Assembly: GCF_004210375.1 (NCBI RefSeq)
Contig: NC_134835.1
Coordinates: 70,028,447 to 70,092,446, forward strand
DNA: 64,000 bases
DNA from: Tachypleus tridentatus
Lineage: Eukaryota > Arthropoda > Merostomata > Xiphosura > Limulidae
Reading direction: 5' to 3'
The notes beneath the pieces were generated by a model. It was not told the origin of the DNA. It saw only the letters and a list, made by a program, of their open reading frames with translations, and did no database searches. This document shows positions 1 to 19,100 of this stretch, one piece after another (the first letter of the stretch is position 1; each line of letters opens with the position of its first letter). The position numbers and the translations under genes are program-made.

Positions 1-2444
1 CTATTATTTTATAAATGTATGTCAATAACTTTGGTACCAAATTGTAAATTACAATTCAAATTTTTGTATTATAAATTGGTCAGTTTCTCAATTTAAAAAG
101 GAAATGGGTCATTCCATGTCAGCTCACTCACCTAGGGCTTCCCAATTCATTTCATAGATGTCCTTGAAAAATTTTAAGCAAAAACTTCATTTGATTTATT
201 CAGCCATGCAGTACAGCTTTAGGATTTTACATGGCTGAATAAATCAAAATGAAGTTTTTGCTTGAATTTTTTAAAGGAAAATTTATGGCATGCACTGGGA
301 AAAATTATTTTTTCTGTGTTAGTTGGAATGGAATGACCCAAATATAAAAAATTTAATTTTTGTATGTCGTGGCATGATAAATGTAGCTTTGGTTCAAATG
401 AGATGTTTGTGAAATTTAAATAAAAAGTATAGTTTCTTATAAATTCAAATTACTATAGTGACTAGCTAGAATATAAAAATCATCAGGATTTTCTATTTTC
501 TGAGATATTAATACATTTATTGAACCAATCAAGGTGGCCTCACCGACTTTTTCATTTTTGAAAATACTTGCATATGTATAACTACATTACCCAATGATAT
601 ATGTGTAACCCATTAAAAGTTCAGAATGCACCCCTAATAGTTTCTTAGCCTGTTTAAAGTATTTGTGTAGGAAACTTTCTTTATATGCTAGATTCCAAGA
701 AGTGAAATAAGACATTAGTGAGCTCAAAAAAATTTTTTTTAGAGTCAAATACAGCTTAGTTACTAAGCTTGATAAATTATAGTGGAATTCTATGGCATTT
801 ATATAGCAATTATAATTTTCTTTTTAGTTCTAAAAACATATATAAAGGCAAATGAGAAATTATTTTGTTTCACATCTTCCACATGTGGAATTTGATAAGA
901 CTTAATAACTATCACAAGCAGTAAATGAGTACAAAGTTTGTAACTAGAAGAGGTAGTTGTTTCTATACTTCTTTAATTACTGTTGTACGTGTTATGAAAA
1001 ATAATTGAAATTTAATAACTTATTTGTAAATAGTAATAACATATATAATGTAACCAAAATGGGTCTATTGTACAAAATACTGGTCCACTAGAACACAGGC
1101 AGTCACTGTAAATGTTAGTCAGGCATGGCTGAGAGGTCAGTATAATAAAAATAATAAATATATATTATGTATAGTATTGTGATATTTAAGCTGCTTAAAC
1201 TAAACATTTGTTTTTTTCATGTTATAATTTGTAGTCATTCTAGAAAGACAAAGCATAATTTATATACACTTCTATTTTTTTTTATGGTTACATCAACCAA
1301 ACCTGTACAAAGATACAATAGTGAAAATAATAATTTTTTTCTGATAAATGTTTGATAATTATGTGAATGTTATAATTATTTCACATGTGAAATTTGAAAA
1401 TTTTTGACATCATAAAAGTATTTCTAATTTCAAAATCAAAATAACTTTGCATGTTGGATAGTCAACATTCAGAAAGAAAAAATGCACAAGAAAAACTTTA
1501 CTTAAATAATCTTAAAACTTAAAAAAAAAGTGATTATTTTCTGTACAAAAACCTTGTAATGTTTACTAATAAATTGAAGAATATTCTGAAGATATGCTTA
1601 TTGTATTAAACATTACAGCAGGAAAACTATAACAAGCACAAAATTATTGCATGGTTTTACAAGCTAAAAGTTTCCATATAGTTATAAAACATACAGTAAC
1701 CTCATCATATCTGGGGAAAATATGTAACGCACAATTGATCAAATTTTGAAAGTCAAATATGAGTGCCACCTTTTGAAAATTGGGACTGTTAAATTTATAG
1801 AAACTGTGTTTAATATATTATTTAAGTAATTTTATTTGTTTATGCTTTTGTAGTGTACAATCACCTTTTTACTAGTACAAGATGGTAAAACTACCTTAGA
1901 TACAGTAAACACTTATTAATATTAACAGAAAAAAGTATTAATTTCTAAAGTACAGGAACATGTGAAATGGTATTAAATAATTTGAAATTTGTAATATTAA
2001 TTGGTTATTACAGTAGAAGTAAATGAAAAGTGTAACATTTTCATATTTTCTTAAAGTAAAACTTAACCACACTCTTCAATATTACCTTTATTATTTTATT
2101 GTATAGATAAACTACATTTTTGTTTTGTTAGTGGTATTAAATGTTCATGTTTTATAGAAAGGATGTATATTTAATGTTCATTCATGGCATTTATAAAAAG
2201 TAGTAACAACAAGAAAATAAACCACAGTTAAAAAAACCAAGTAATTCAGTTGCTTTATGAAGCTCTGTTTGACAAAATGTTTGAATTAATTCATTCTCAA
2301 TTTAACCTTGTAGAAGAAAAGATCTAGTGTCAGTAGATGCTAGGGTGATTAGTAGTCTGAAGTTTAGTGTATGTGTAATTTATTTGTTTTGAAAATTGTG
2401 TAAGTGTACATTTTGATTTCAGTTTATTTAAATATGCAATGTAG
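1..2444. other. NKAP intron or upstream sequence, no gene seen
   Basis: This stretch lies 5' of the first recognisable NKAP exon, so it is probably intron. It is AT-rich with runs of A and T. I see no exon that I can support; short open frames such as the one at 1167-1355 have no recognisable motif and biased low-complexity composition. The only structured feature is the foldback repeat at 106-339. Confidence 0.5.
106..339. repeat. Foldback (inverted-repeat) element, MITE-like
   Basis: The ends are inverted copies: GGGTCATTCCA at 106-116 and its reverse complement ending at 339. Inside, a long inner palindrome pairs 176-208 with 230-263 almost perfectly, leaving a loop of about 21 bases. No coding sequence is present. 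The structure fits a short non-autonomous DNA transposon of the foldback type. I did not find a convincing target duplication, and the family is not identified. Confidence 0.65.
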
Positions 2445-7877
<5,433 letters not shown>

Positions 7878-7910
7878 CTTACGGGAAGGGGCAAAAAAGT
7901 TTAACACTAT

Positions 7911-7916
7911 AATAAA
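7911..7916 (+). promoter_or_regulatory. Candidate NKAP polyadenylation signal
   Basis: AATAAA lies 34 bases after the NKAP stop codon; a second AATAAA follows at 7985-7990. Either could end the transcript, giving a very short 3' UTR. Confidence 0.55.
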
Positions 7917-8440
7917 CTTGTAATTATTCAATTGTATACTTAAAACTGTTTTTCACACTTCTAAATGTTTCATTATTAATAAGAAATAAAAATTAATAGT
8001 GAAAGATATACTAGAGTGCAGACAAGCATATTTCTAATCAAAGAAACCTAGAATTTTTATACAATTAACTATAGTTAGTATGTGTAAATGTATTAAACAT
8101 ATTTGATTTTGCATACTATGAATTGAAAGATGCATTAGAACAAAACACAAGGTGAAAGTATACTCTGATTTCTGAACAATTTTTTATATTGCTGTAACTA
8201 CACCGAGGCATGACTAGGCTATTGCCTCATCCGTAGCTTAACTTAATGGAAAGATGGAAGTGTGCAGAAAACAATTATGCACTCAAGGCATTTTAGGAAA
8301 CACCCAAACACAGGAAATTAACTGACCTTTTTTTTTAAAAAAAAAAAGTTGGTTGTTACCAAGACAGTAAACTGAAGACCAAGAGGGTAGAAGGATGAAG
8401 TGTTCACGGTTAATACAGGATTACTTTGTGAAAATAAGTT

Positions 8441-8598
8441 CAGCGGAACCCGTCTCAAGCAGCCACCTTCGGGACTGAGACAATCTGGCCTGATTAGAGG
8501 GGTTCCACTGTACATAATTAGGGATTATGTAAACAAAAATAGGGACTGTGATTGAATGACCACTTTCAAGGGGTGACCGAATCTGAGGGGTTCCACTG
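8441..8598. mobile_element. Pogo-like MITE ends
   Basis: The segment 8441-8510 begins CAGCGGAACCC and ends GGGGTTCCACTG, an inverted pair of about 12 bases that resembles pogo/Tigger-type termini. A further right-type end (GAGGGGTTCCACTG) stops at 8598. There is no coding capacity. It may be a composite of two short non-autonomous copies. Confidence 0.5.
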
Positions 8599-8599
8599 T

Positions 8600-11500
8600 A
8601 AATATATAACTGTAGCTGTGATTTATATACTATGACTTACTTGACCCAACATAACGTTTATACGTGTAGTACTCTAGAAGTTCTCAATACAGTTCAAAGG
8701 GTCCAAGCATGGTTTGTCATTGTTTTCATGTGTAGCAAGATTTCAATGAAAACTATTAAAATATATAAAATTCAGGAAACCTTAAAACATTCCAATATAT
8801 TTATTTATATAATTTAACATCTGCTCACCTACACAATAAATATACCACAGTAAGACTATTAAAAAATATGTAACTTTAGTCCAGCCATAACTTGTAATTC
8901 TTAATTATTCAGCAACACATTCTTATGTTTATGAACTACATGATAAAAAATGCAATACTTTTGATACTTAACATTAAACAAGCTTGTAATTCTATTTGCC
9001 TTTCTAGGGAGTAGAAAAAAATTAGCTAAAACTATGTTTCCTCAAACCAAAAATGATTAAAATACATGAAAGATCTTGAACTCACCATTATAAAAAGTTC
9101 CCAAAATATATAAATTTGTGAAACATACACCAAAAAAATGCTTAACTTTAGTCTTCACAGGATAAAAAAAGAAAAAATCCACACAACATAAAATATCAAA
9201 TCTTCAAACATTTGAAGGAAAAGGAAATAATTTAAGCTTAAATGTGTCATTGTTTAAATAAAACTTTGCTTTCCCAGTTTCTCAAAATCCAAAATGTGTA
9301 ACAATAACAAAAGCAAAATAAGCAACTATTCAGAAGCATCATGGTCACTGTGAAGGTAGTAAACATACCTTTGGTTTGGGTTTTTTTTTATTATTATTCA
9401 CAAACATAAAAATTGATCAGGAAAGTAGAGAAAGTTATTGTTTCAGGAGTGCAGAACCAAACAACACATTCTTTATACATGCTAAACCATAACATTTTCA
9501 TAACTCTACAAAGCTATACAAACTGGTTTTATTATGTAACCCACAAAAAGCTGTAGCTGGACACCAAAACCAAACAGTGTGATATTTTTAATATGGAATC
9601 AAGTAGTTTTTTTTTCAACCAAACTTAGTGAACTTTTATTCCTTTGCCAAGATTGTTAGATTTCAACGTAGCAACCTCTTGTTGTAAAATGTGGTATAAT
9701 CAGACCCATATACAGTAGCAATGATAAAATTTATAACACTGTAAACCATTGATTTTCTAGATACATAGAACCATTTATTACAAAGAAACACAAAAATAAA
9801 TTAGTTTTCAACCCTAAATCTTGACAAAAACAGATGTACTTTTAACTACTAAAGGATTGTCAATGCAAGTAGTATTGTGCAAAATAATGTTTCCTATATT
9901 ATACACAGTTATCACCCGTACTTAGATGAAAATTTATTGAGAGAATTTTCTTTACAATTTTAATACTATGTAAAACTATATTAATGTATAGTAGTAATAA
10001 AAAAAATACTAAATTCATATACTTCACTACAGTATCTTCCCATACAATACTGACAAGTTACTGAATTAGTATTACCAAACTACAATGCATTACAGAAAGC
10101 ACTAACATTAGCTCATTGTATTTTGATGAGCCTGAGAGAATATCAGAGCTTAATAGTAGGTGAAGCAATTAGATATTTTTTTATTCACATACTTTGTAAT
10201 TCCTCAAACACACCAACGTTAAATAGCAAGTTACTACCAGAGTAAAACTAATAATTATTCAGTGCTATTATGCAGTAATTTCACAAAATCAGTGTCTTAA
10301 TACAATCTACCAGAAACATTTTTTCAAAGTAGCTTAAATGTTAATATGAATTTGAGAGTAATCAAATTTTGCTGATTCTGATGAAAAAGTAACAACTGAT
10401 GCAAGTGTTATCTTTGTTACCCTTACATCTTGCTCATCCAATTTTCATTATTAAGATATGACCAAAGTTTGAATACTTACATTCAACGACAAACAATTTC
10501 ATCATAACATTTTAGTTATAATACACAAATTGTATGATACCAAACTAAGGCATTATGGTTAATAATGAATTTAAAAAGTACAATTCTATGTTTAAAAATA
10601 ATTTCACAACTGAAAGTTATATTCAGCTACAGTCTGTTTTTCATTTCATGAAAATCACCAGCATCATTATTATTTTCAACATAATTACAATCACAGTATG
10701 AGACATTCATCCAAAAAATGTCTGAAGTAACCAAGTTATTAATGATTTTTTTTTCAAATATGGTATTCAGTTATGTATCAACATCTTTAAAGATCCTTTG
10801 TTAATTTCACTGCTTGAATGTTTAACAACAAAATTTATCTTTTGTATGTATACAACAAAACTGAAGTAACTCAATCCAGAATAAAGGTTACAAGTTAAAC
10901 AAAAGTTGCTTTAATATTTTAATTTCTAATTTGTTAATTTAAAAATAAATCAATGTGCTCATAATGAATACATAAAGTTTGATACGAAATATAACCAGTT
11001 TTTAATTCCATCCTTCAACAGAACTGAACAGTTTATTCTTTTGTAATGAGGTAAATTCTCATTATATTTTTGTTCAAGTTTGACAGCAATATAGACTATT
11101 AGAAGTTCTACAAGTAACAGGAAAACTTTGATAAAACAGTTAAGTAATAAGACTATTTTCTGTCAAAAAAGGTAATAGTTATTTAATTACTCAAACTATT
11201 ATACAGATACAGATGTAATACCAACTAAGTTACTATCTCTCGAATGCAGCAAATTAGCTTGAGGTTTTCAATTCAAGAGTTACTACTGATGTTACCAGAG
11301 CTGAATATCCAATTTTTGCCCCATCTTGATTTTCACTTCTTTTGAAAGATTTTAGCAAAACAGTGTGCTATCCTCAAAATTTCCTTAACACCAATCAGGA
11401 TTTATTTTTGGGAAAATAGAAAAGGAACACTGATTCTAAAGTAAAAAATGATAGTTTTATTCAGACTTAATTATCAAGAAAATATTTTAAAAAATTATAC

Positions 11501-13060
11501 ACATATAATTACAAACTGATCAGAAAGCAATAAAAGGATAGTAGTAATTATCATCAGAACCTTAAACAAATGTTGGTTTAAGTTTATTACACTTTGAAAT
11601 TATGAATGGACAATTTTAAGCAGACAAAATAAAAATTATAAGCATAGTGAAAGTAATTAATGCAAGCTAATCATTGTAAGTTTATGATTCTTTGACACTG
11701 CATACTCCTAGTTAGACTGGTGTATTAAATTAGCAAAATAATATATTGGATTAACATTTAATTTTGATACACATATGTAGCTTGCTCTGATAATAAAATT
11801 GTAATAAAAATTAATTACTGGTATAACAGAAGATGTATTTCATACTGAATAGACTAATAAAAAAACAAACTCAGAATGATAAGTACATTCCACAATATAC
11901 TGACTAGACCAACACTTTAGGAGGTATGAAATTATGTCTTTGATGAATATTATTCTCTGAGGAAACTGTTGTACAAAATTAAATATTCACTGGAATACAT
12001 TACTATAATTTGCCTTGATTGGAGCTTAACTTAATAATTACTAAATGACACATGAAATAAACATAGGTGAAGTAAGATTAAAAATAATCATTTCATTATG
12101 ATAATCTATTAGTTACAGCAGTACCTACTTTTATTCTATCATGCTAACCTACCAAACACAAACTTTACTACCCAGAAAATCAGATGTGATAACCACAACA
12201 GGTTAATTCCCTTTACTGTACATTTTCTTGCTTCCTGTTTCATTAATTCATACAAGGTTTACGAAATTTAAGCATTTCTTTCTTAAAATCACCAGCAGAG
12301 TTGGGGAATTAAAAGCAAAGTACTATAAATGGCCAAAATTTAATATGCTACAGTATATGTAATATACATTCTTACATATAGGATTACAGTAGTAAACTAT
12401 ATTTGCTAGTGAAAACCAGAAACAACTCCTAAGGTAATTTTTATGGTAATATAATATTACATTAACACAAAACACAATGAAAATTGTATAAAACTGAGTT
12501 ATTACCCATTGAAATGATATAAAAAATTGCTACTTACACCAAAAACAAAAGTGCACATATCAATATTCAGTAAGTATGCTCTCTATACTGACAAAGAAAA
12601 TGCATAAGTATGACCATTATATGTTTTAGTACAATCACAGAATATTATTTAACATTTCACTGATGCTGTATTATAGTAAATGATTTTTACAGGTTTGCTA
12701 AGGAAATTTGTGTATAAAAATGTTTTTAATCATTTTAATAAAATACTGCTTCAATACATTTGAAGTTACACTAAATTTATGTTTGTGTTTTTTTTTTGGG
12801 GGTATCATCTATCTTTGATCAATAGCTACCTGAGATACTGTCTTAAAATTAGAAAAATACTCTTTAAGTCCAGATTTTCACCACCACATCATATACTGTG
12901 TGAAAAACGAAGTTTCATGGATTCTGATACCTCCTAACCATAAATGGTAACACTGGCAATGTATAATCCATCAACATTTCAGTTCCTGTACAAGACACAC
13001 TTCACTGGAGCTGACTTGTGACTAAACTTCATACAAAGTAATCAAGAAAAGATAATTATT
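8600..13060. other. Convergent intergenic region, probably including the SPRYD7 3' UTR
   Basis: This AT-rich stretch separates the NKAP and SPRYD7 3' ends. I see no exon, RNA gene or recognisable repeat in it. Part of it next to 13061 must be SPRYD7 3' UTR, but I cannot choose the poly(A) site by eye because TTTATT (AATAAA on the - strand) is common here. Confidence 0.5.
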
Positions 13061-13158
13061 TTATAATAAAGATTTCTCCACCATGATTCTGTCATAACCC
13101 TGGGGAGGCTGATGATAAAACTTATCAAAAGCTGCATCCAGGATAGCTCCATCATCCA
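13061..13158 (-). CDS. SPRYD7: SPRYD7 exon 5 with stop
   Basis: The acceptor is CTACACAG above 13158. The exon encodes VDDGAILDAAFDKFYHQPP, then QGYDRIMVEKSLL and a TAA whose complement is at 13061-13063. Confidence 0.93.
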
Positions 13159-16100
13159 CTGTGTAGAACAAAATGTAAAATGTTATTGCTAATGGTGCAT
13201 CTTCACAAATCTCACCTCTATTTATAATTAAAAAAAATTAATTTTCATATTATATAAAAAAATTTATATCACATGCACAAGCTTACACTCAAAATTCCAA
13301 CCACAAATTTTTGTAACCTCTTATCAAGATGTCCACATGAAAGAGGCCCTCTATGCTTAGAAGTAAGAATTTTGTTTGTTTGTTTTGAATTTCGCATAAA
13401 GCTACTCGAGGGCTATTTGTGCTAGCCGTTCCTAATTTAGTAGTGTAAGACTAGAGGGAAGGCAGATGGTCATCACCACCCACTGCCAACTCTTGGGCTA
13501 CTCTTTTACCAATGAATAGTGGGATTGACCGTCACATTATAACGCCCCCACGGCTGAAAGGGCGAGCATGTTTGGTGCAACCAGGATGCGAACCCGTGAC
13601 CCTCAGATTACCAGTCGCATGCCTTAACAAGCTTGGCCATGCCGGGCCCTACAAGTAAGAAGACAAACAAAAGTTTTCTACTAGATCTGAAGGCAATAAG
13701 CTTCATCAGTTCAATGTGCAAGACAAAGTTTTGATCTGATAATGCAAGTTCTTCATGTTCACTTTTTCAAAATGTGCAACAGAAAATTGGAACGTTCTCG
13801 GGGTAAATTGAAATAGATATATGAAGCTAATTAACATTACAAGTGATGCCATGCTCCTTCAATTAATAATTATTTGAATTAATTTCAATTAATTAAAATA
13901 AATATTAACTGTTGATCAAACTGACCTTATACTACTGCGATAAAAACTATTTTAACAACCTCAACAAGCACAAAAATATGAGGTGTGAAATATTTTGTTT
14001 TGTTTTTTCTTCTTATTTTGAAGGACAAAAAATTGGAAAACCAAATAAATAATAATCATTATATTTGAAGATAAAGCCTAACTGTTTACAGAAACTAAGG
14101 TATTATGAAATTACAGAAAGATACACCACAAATTTTGCCATGTAACTAATCACGTAACACACTAGAAGCTGGTAACACACAAGTAAAATGCTGTTATAAA
14201 TTTATATGATTAAAAACACCAAGCAGTAAAAACGTAACTTCCTTGTAAAAAACATTTCAATATATTAAAAAACAACTGTAGTTGATTGAGTAGCATGATA
14301 AACATAGTAACACAGACTACAGTGAAAATGCACAGATAACATTTATACTTTGTGAAAATATGTTAACTTAAATGATATGTTGTTATTTGTTATTTTAGAA
14401 GAATCTCTGTTGGAACACACATGACTCTCAGAATCAAAAAAATTCCACAACTGTATGTTTGTTGTTTCCTACAGATGTCTCTCAGTTCTGTAGTTTAATA
14501 TGGTTTAGATGTACACAGGCTCAGTCAGTGACCTGTTTGTCCAATGTAAAAATTACTGCACTTTTTTAATTTTAAATTATACATCCAGTAGCACATATAA
14601 ATGACTGTCTTACACTGAAAGTTTAATTTTTTCCATGTATATATGTGGTACTGTTTATGTATGTATATGTAACACACCTATTTTGTTTACATGTTTAAGT
14701 ACGTGGTGTATCACATTGCCTTTAGTTAGAATTTCTGTGTACCAGAATTTCTTTGATGTTTGTATCACATCTGTAACTAATAATGGGTGAAACAACTCAC
14801 AATTTTTTGTCTGATTATCCACCTAAATAAAAATTATGAAAAAACAAGTTAGCAATGTTAAAATCATCACTAAATAACCAGCAGATACTGTTGACAACAT
14901 TCAGTAAGGAAGTTGATACAACAACTGAAGCTAGTTTTGTTATATCGTGGAATATTGCTCGTGCTAAACACCCATATCGTGATGGCAAATTTGTTAAGAA
15001 TATAGCTGAAGTTGTTGCAGTATTAGATCCAAATAACAAAACTTCAGTGACTAATAGCACAAACACCAGCTTCACACCACACTAGAGAGAGATGTACCTC
15101 CCAGGACAGTGCTGATGTTGCAGGTAAAATACAAAATGATTTAAAGAATTCTCTTGTAGTCAGCTTAGCCTGTGATGAATCTACAGACATACAATGCCAC
15201 CCACAACTGGTGGTATTTGTTTATTATGTTTCCTCTGATGTAACTGTGAAAAACTAGATGTTGGATTTAGTGGCACTAAAAAAAACAACTCGAGGTGTTG
15301 ACATTAAACATGTGCTTGACAGAGCCTTAACAAATGCTATCCCACTGGATAAACTAGTTAGTGTTGCAACAGATGGAGCACCTGCAATGGTGGGGAAAAA
15401 TGCAAGATTAACTGCACTTATGAAAAGTGATTCCAGCTTTCCAAAGTTTCTCCCTGTTCATTGCATTATTCATCATGAACACTTGGCAGCCAGATACTTC
15501 AAGTATGAAGATGTTATGAAATTTGTTCTTGAAACTGTCAATTTCATATACTTAAATGGGAAGACCCATTGACAGTTCAAAAATTGTATTGAAGAACTGG
15601 AGCTTAAAGATAAACCCAGTGATGTCTCTTTCTACTGCATTGTGAGGTGGCTGTCAACCAGCAATGTCTTAAACAGGTTTGTGGATCTGTTGGAGTGTAT
15701 TATTACTTTTCTTGAAGAAGATAAAAAATTATATCCTCAACTGGGAAATGATGAATGGATGCAAGATCTAATGTTCCTTACTAATATAATGAATTATCTA
15801 CAAACTCTCAGCTTCACACTCCAGGGGAAGGATAAGGCAGTTTCTGATCTTACTCAGACAATTTTCAGCTTTCAGAATAAAATACTTTTTCAAAGAGAGA
15901 TATTGTCAAGGAACTTCTATTAGTTTCCCAATCTCAAAAGGAGAGTAAATACATTCCTTGATATTGAAATAAAAGACCTGGAAGAATACAAAGATAAATT
16001 ACAAGGGCTGCTTGATAATTTCTTAGACAAGTTTGAGGACTTGCAGAAGTGGAAGCCCTGCTTCACCTTTCTTCTAAATCCATTCATGGTTGATGTGATC

Positions 16101-19100
16101 AATGATGGTTGTCCAATTCTTGAACATCTGGTTACAAAATCATCTGTTGTGGAAATGGAACTAATAGAACAACAGGAGGACCTGGGTCTAAAGACAATCC
16201 ATAAATCTCATTCTACTGTTGAGTTCTGGAAGCAAGTTTCAGAAATAAAATATCCTAAACTGAAGAAAACCAGTGTGAGACTCATCTCTATTTTCAGCAC
16301 AACATACTGCTGTAAACCACTGTACTCTGTGATGAAGTTTGTGAAGTTGAAGCATTGTGCAATCCTTACAAATCAACACCTGATGGAGCTGATTCATACA
16401 GCCTTAACAATGTGTCAGCTGGAATTTCAATGACTCACAACCAAGATGGAAACTCACAAGACCTCTACTAACAGTAAACAGCCTGTTTACAACACAACGT
16501 CTGTTTGTGTCAGAAAAATATTATAAAACTAAAATTTTATAAGGTGGTATTTGAGTAAAATATCTTTAATTTTTTTGTTTTACATACTTTCCTCCATCTT
16601 TTGACCAGATATTTACAAAGACAAATAAATATCATTGAAAATACCTGTTTTAACTGCTTTTATTTTTATTTTTGGCAGTCTTTTTTAATATTTAAGAAAA
16701 ATATGCAAATTTGGATTTCATTAACGTTTCTGTAGTTCGTTACCTTATCAAGTATGCTCAATATAGTTAAAACAATAATCAGCCAGAATTTTGAAAACAT
16801 TTGGTTTTTTCAAACATACATATATGTGTGTGTACTTTAAGATTATTGAAACTAATACAAATTAACAGTTTAAAAACTATATACATGAATAAATATTATT
16901 ACGTACATGTAATTCTTAATATTTATTTAACATTTATGTAACAAGATGTGCATGTAACAATAATGTGTGTGTAATATTTGTTCACATCTTGCATCTCTCA
17001 AACATCTGAAGTTTATCATATGTGGCTCTTATGTTAAGTAAGTTTGGCCATCCCTGATATGATGTATTCTAGTGGTCAGTCATCTTGTATTTATTTGTTA
17101 ATCTTCAGAAAGAGCAATGTTGTGTCGGAGATTTGTCACTTACATTTTACAGAAGGATGAAAAAGTATATGTGGTATATTAAAGTTTCATATGCATTCCC
17201 TTTTGTGTTATCAATTGAAAACATCATGGGTGTTGATCCACAGCATTGATTAAGCCTTCAATTTTTGGTGTATCCATCAGAGATTTAAAAAAAAGGACCC
17301 ATTTTTGTATACACAGCGACCCTCCCACAGATCTGTTTATAGTAGTTACCATTAAAAGAGAAAACGTTAAGTGTGGTTGGTTGGTTGTTTAGCATTTATT
17401 GGCACAAAGCAACTGAGCTGTCTGCACCAAACAACCAGTTAATAGGTAAAAAGTAAAATCATTAAAATATGTAAAATGAAATGATACCAAAATAAAACAT
17501 AGTACAATTTTCAAATTAAAATCTTAAGAGTTAAAAAGACCAATGGCCCTTAAAAATGTAAAAACACAACTGAGGTGGATAGTGACATTGGCAATGTTAA
17601 GGGTGGACCCATGGTAAAAATATGTTTAAAATGGTGTTGTCACTCTCAATCTTAACAATGGCACAACAGTAAATTGTGGGCTATTGTGACCTGAGTGCCA
17701 CACAGACCACACACTGGTGAGTCAGTACCAAATAAAAGAAAGCAGAGAGTTAAAAAACTGTGAACAATGCACAGCCTAGCCAGAACAACTTCCTTCTTCT
17801 GATCCTTATGGAAGCAAGACAGCCAAAGTCAAGCTTGTTATCATGTTGCTCATTCCAAGTTGCCTGCCAACTGGCATGGAGCCAAGCCTTTTATACAAGA
17901 CTGTAGTCCACGTATGGAACAGACATGGAGGTGATAGTATCAGAGCAGACAAGATTTAGCTGCAATGTCAGCGAACTCATTCTGCAATAACCAACATAGC
18001 CTGGTATCAGGAAAAACTGGATAGAAGTAAATGATTTTGAACCACATGTATATATGGATATGGAAGGATAGTTCGAAAGATGTTCAGCAGATAAAGGCAA
18101 CACTTAGAATGGGAGTATCTGCCTTCTTCAGATACCCAAAGAGATGTTATATTTAGAAATAGTAATTAGCCATGGTAGAATGGGCTGATCAGTGGATACT
18201 GCCATGTTATAAAAGGACAAACCCAATTTATTCAATTGCACCTGGATACAAAGGCCAAAATGAACAATGACAGACTGTTTATTCTGAAAAAGCAGTGTTT
18301 GCTGAGGAAGGAAAACACAAGCCCAGATGGTACGCTGTAGTAAGGATAAGAGTTTTGAAGCATACAGTAAAGACAATTGTAAATGGCAGAGGTATAGAGG
18401 AGGTTTATGAGACTCAGTGTACAAACTCTGTACTGGAGAAGTGCAGAAGGCCCCTATGCAGATCCAAAGCCCCTTATGGCAAACAGGGTCCAACATCTTC
18501 AAAACCAAGGTCATGGCAGAGACACAGACCAGAGACCCATAGTCCAGTTTTTGATCAAATGAGAGCACCATAGATTTTTAGCACAGAACATCGATCTGCT
18601 CCTCAAGAAGCAGAAAAGAGGACATAGAGGATGTGCAGTGTTCTTGTACACTTGACACATAGTTTCTTGATGCCCCAAGAACTTTGCCTCAGGGACTATT
18701 GGAAGCACAACTTCTCTGAGATGGAGCTCAAGATCTGAGTGAATACCCCATTTGCAGCAGAAGTGCATGCAAATGATTTTGGAGCAAGAAAAGGTAAAAC
18801 CGTTTGCTGTGGTCCACTTCAGTAAGTGACTGAGGATAGTCTGTAGCTGCCGTTCACTAAATCTCATCCATAAAAACTGACACAAAATTTGGAAGTCATC
18901 AACACAGAAACTATTTGCAACTGTAAGGGGAAGTTGTACACTGATGGCATTAATCTTTATAATGAAAACTGTTAGACTCAAGACACAGCCCTGAAGGACT
19001 CTAAGTTCCTGTGGGAAAAAACAAGAAAGAGTCAAACCCACACGACTTGGAATTGTCAGTTCATTAAAAAATGTTTAATAAAAATGGGAAAATGGCCATG

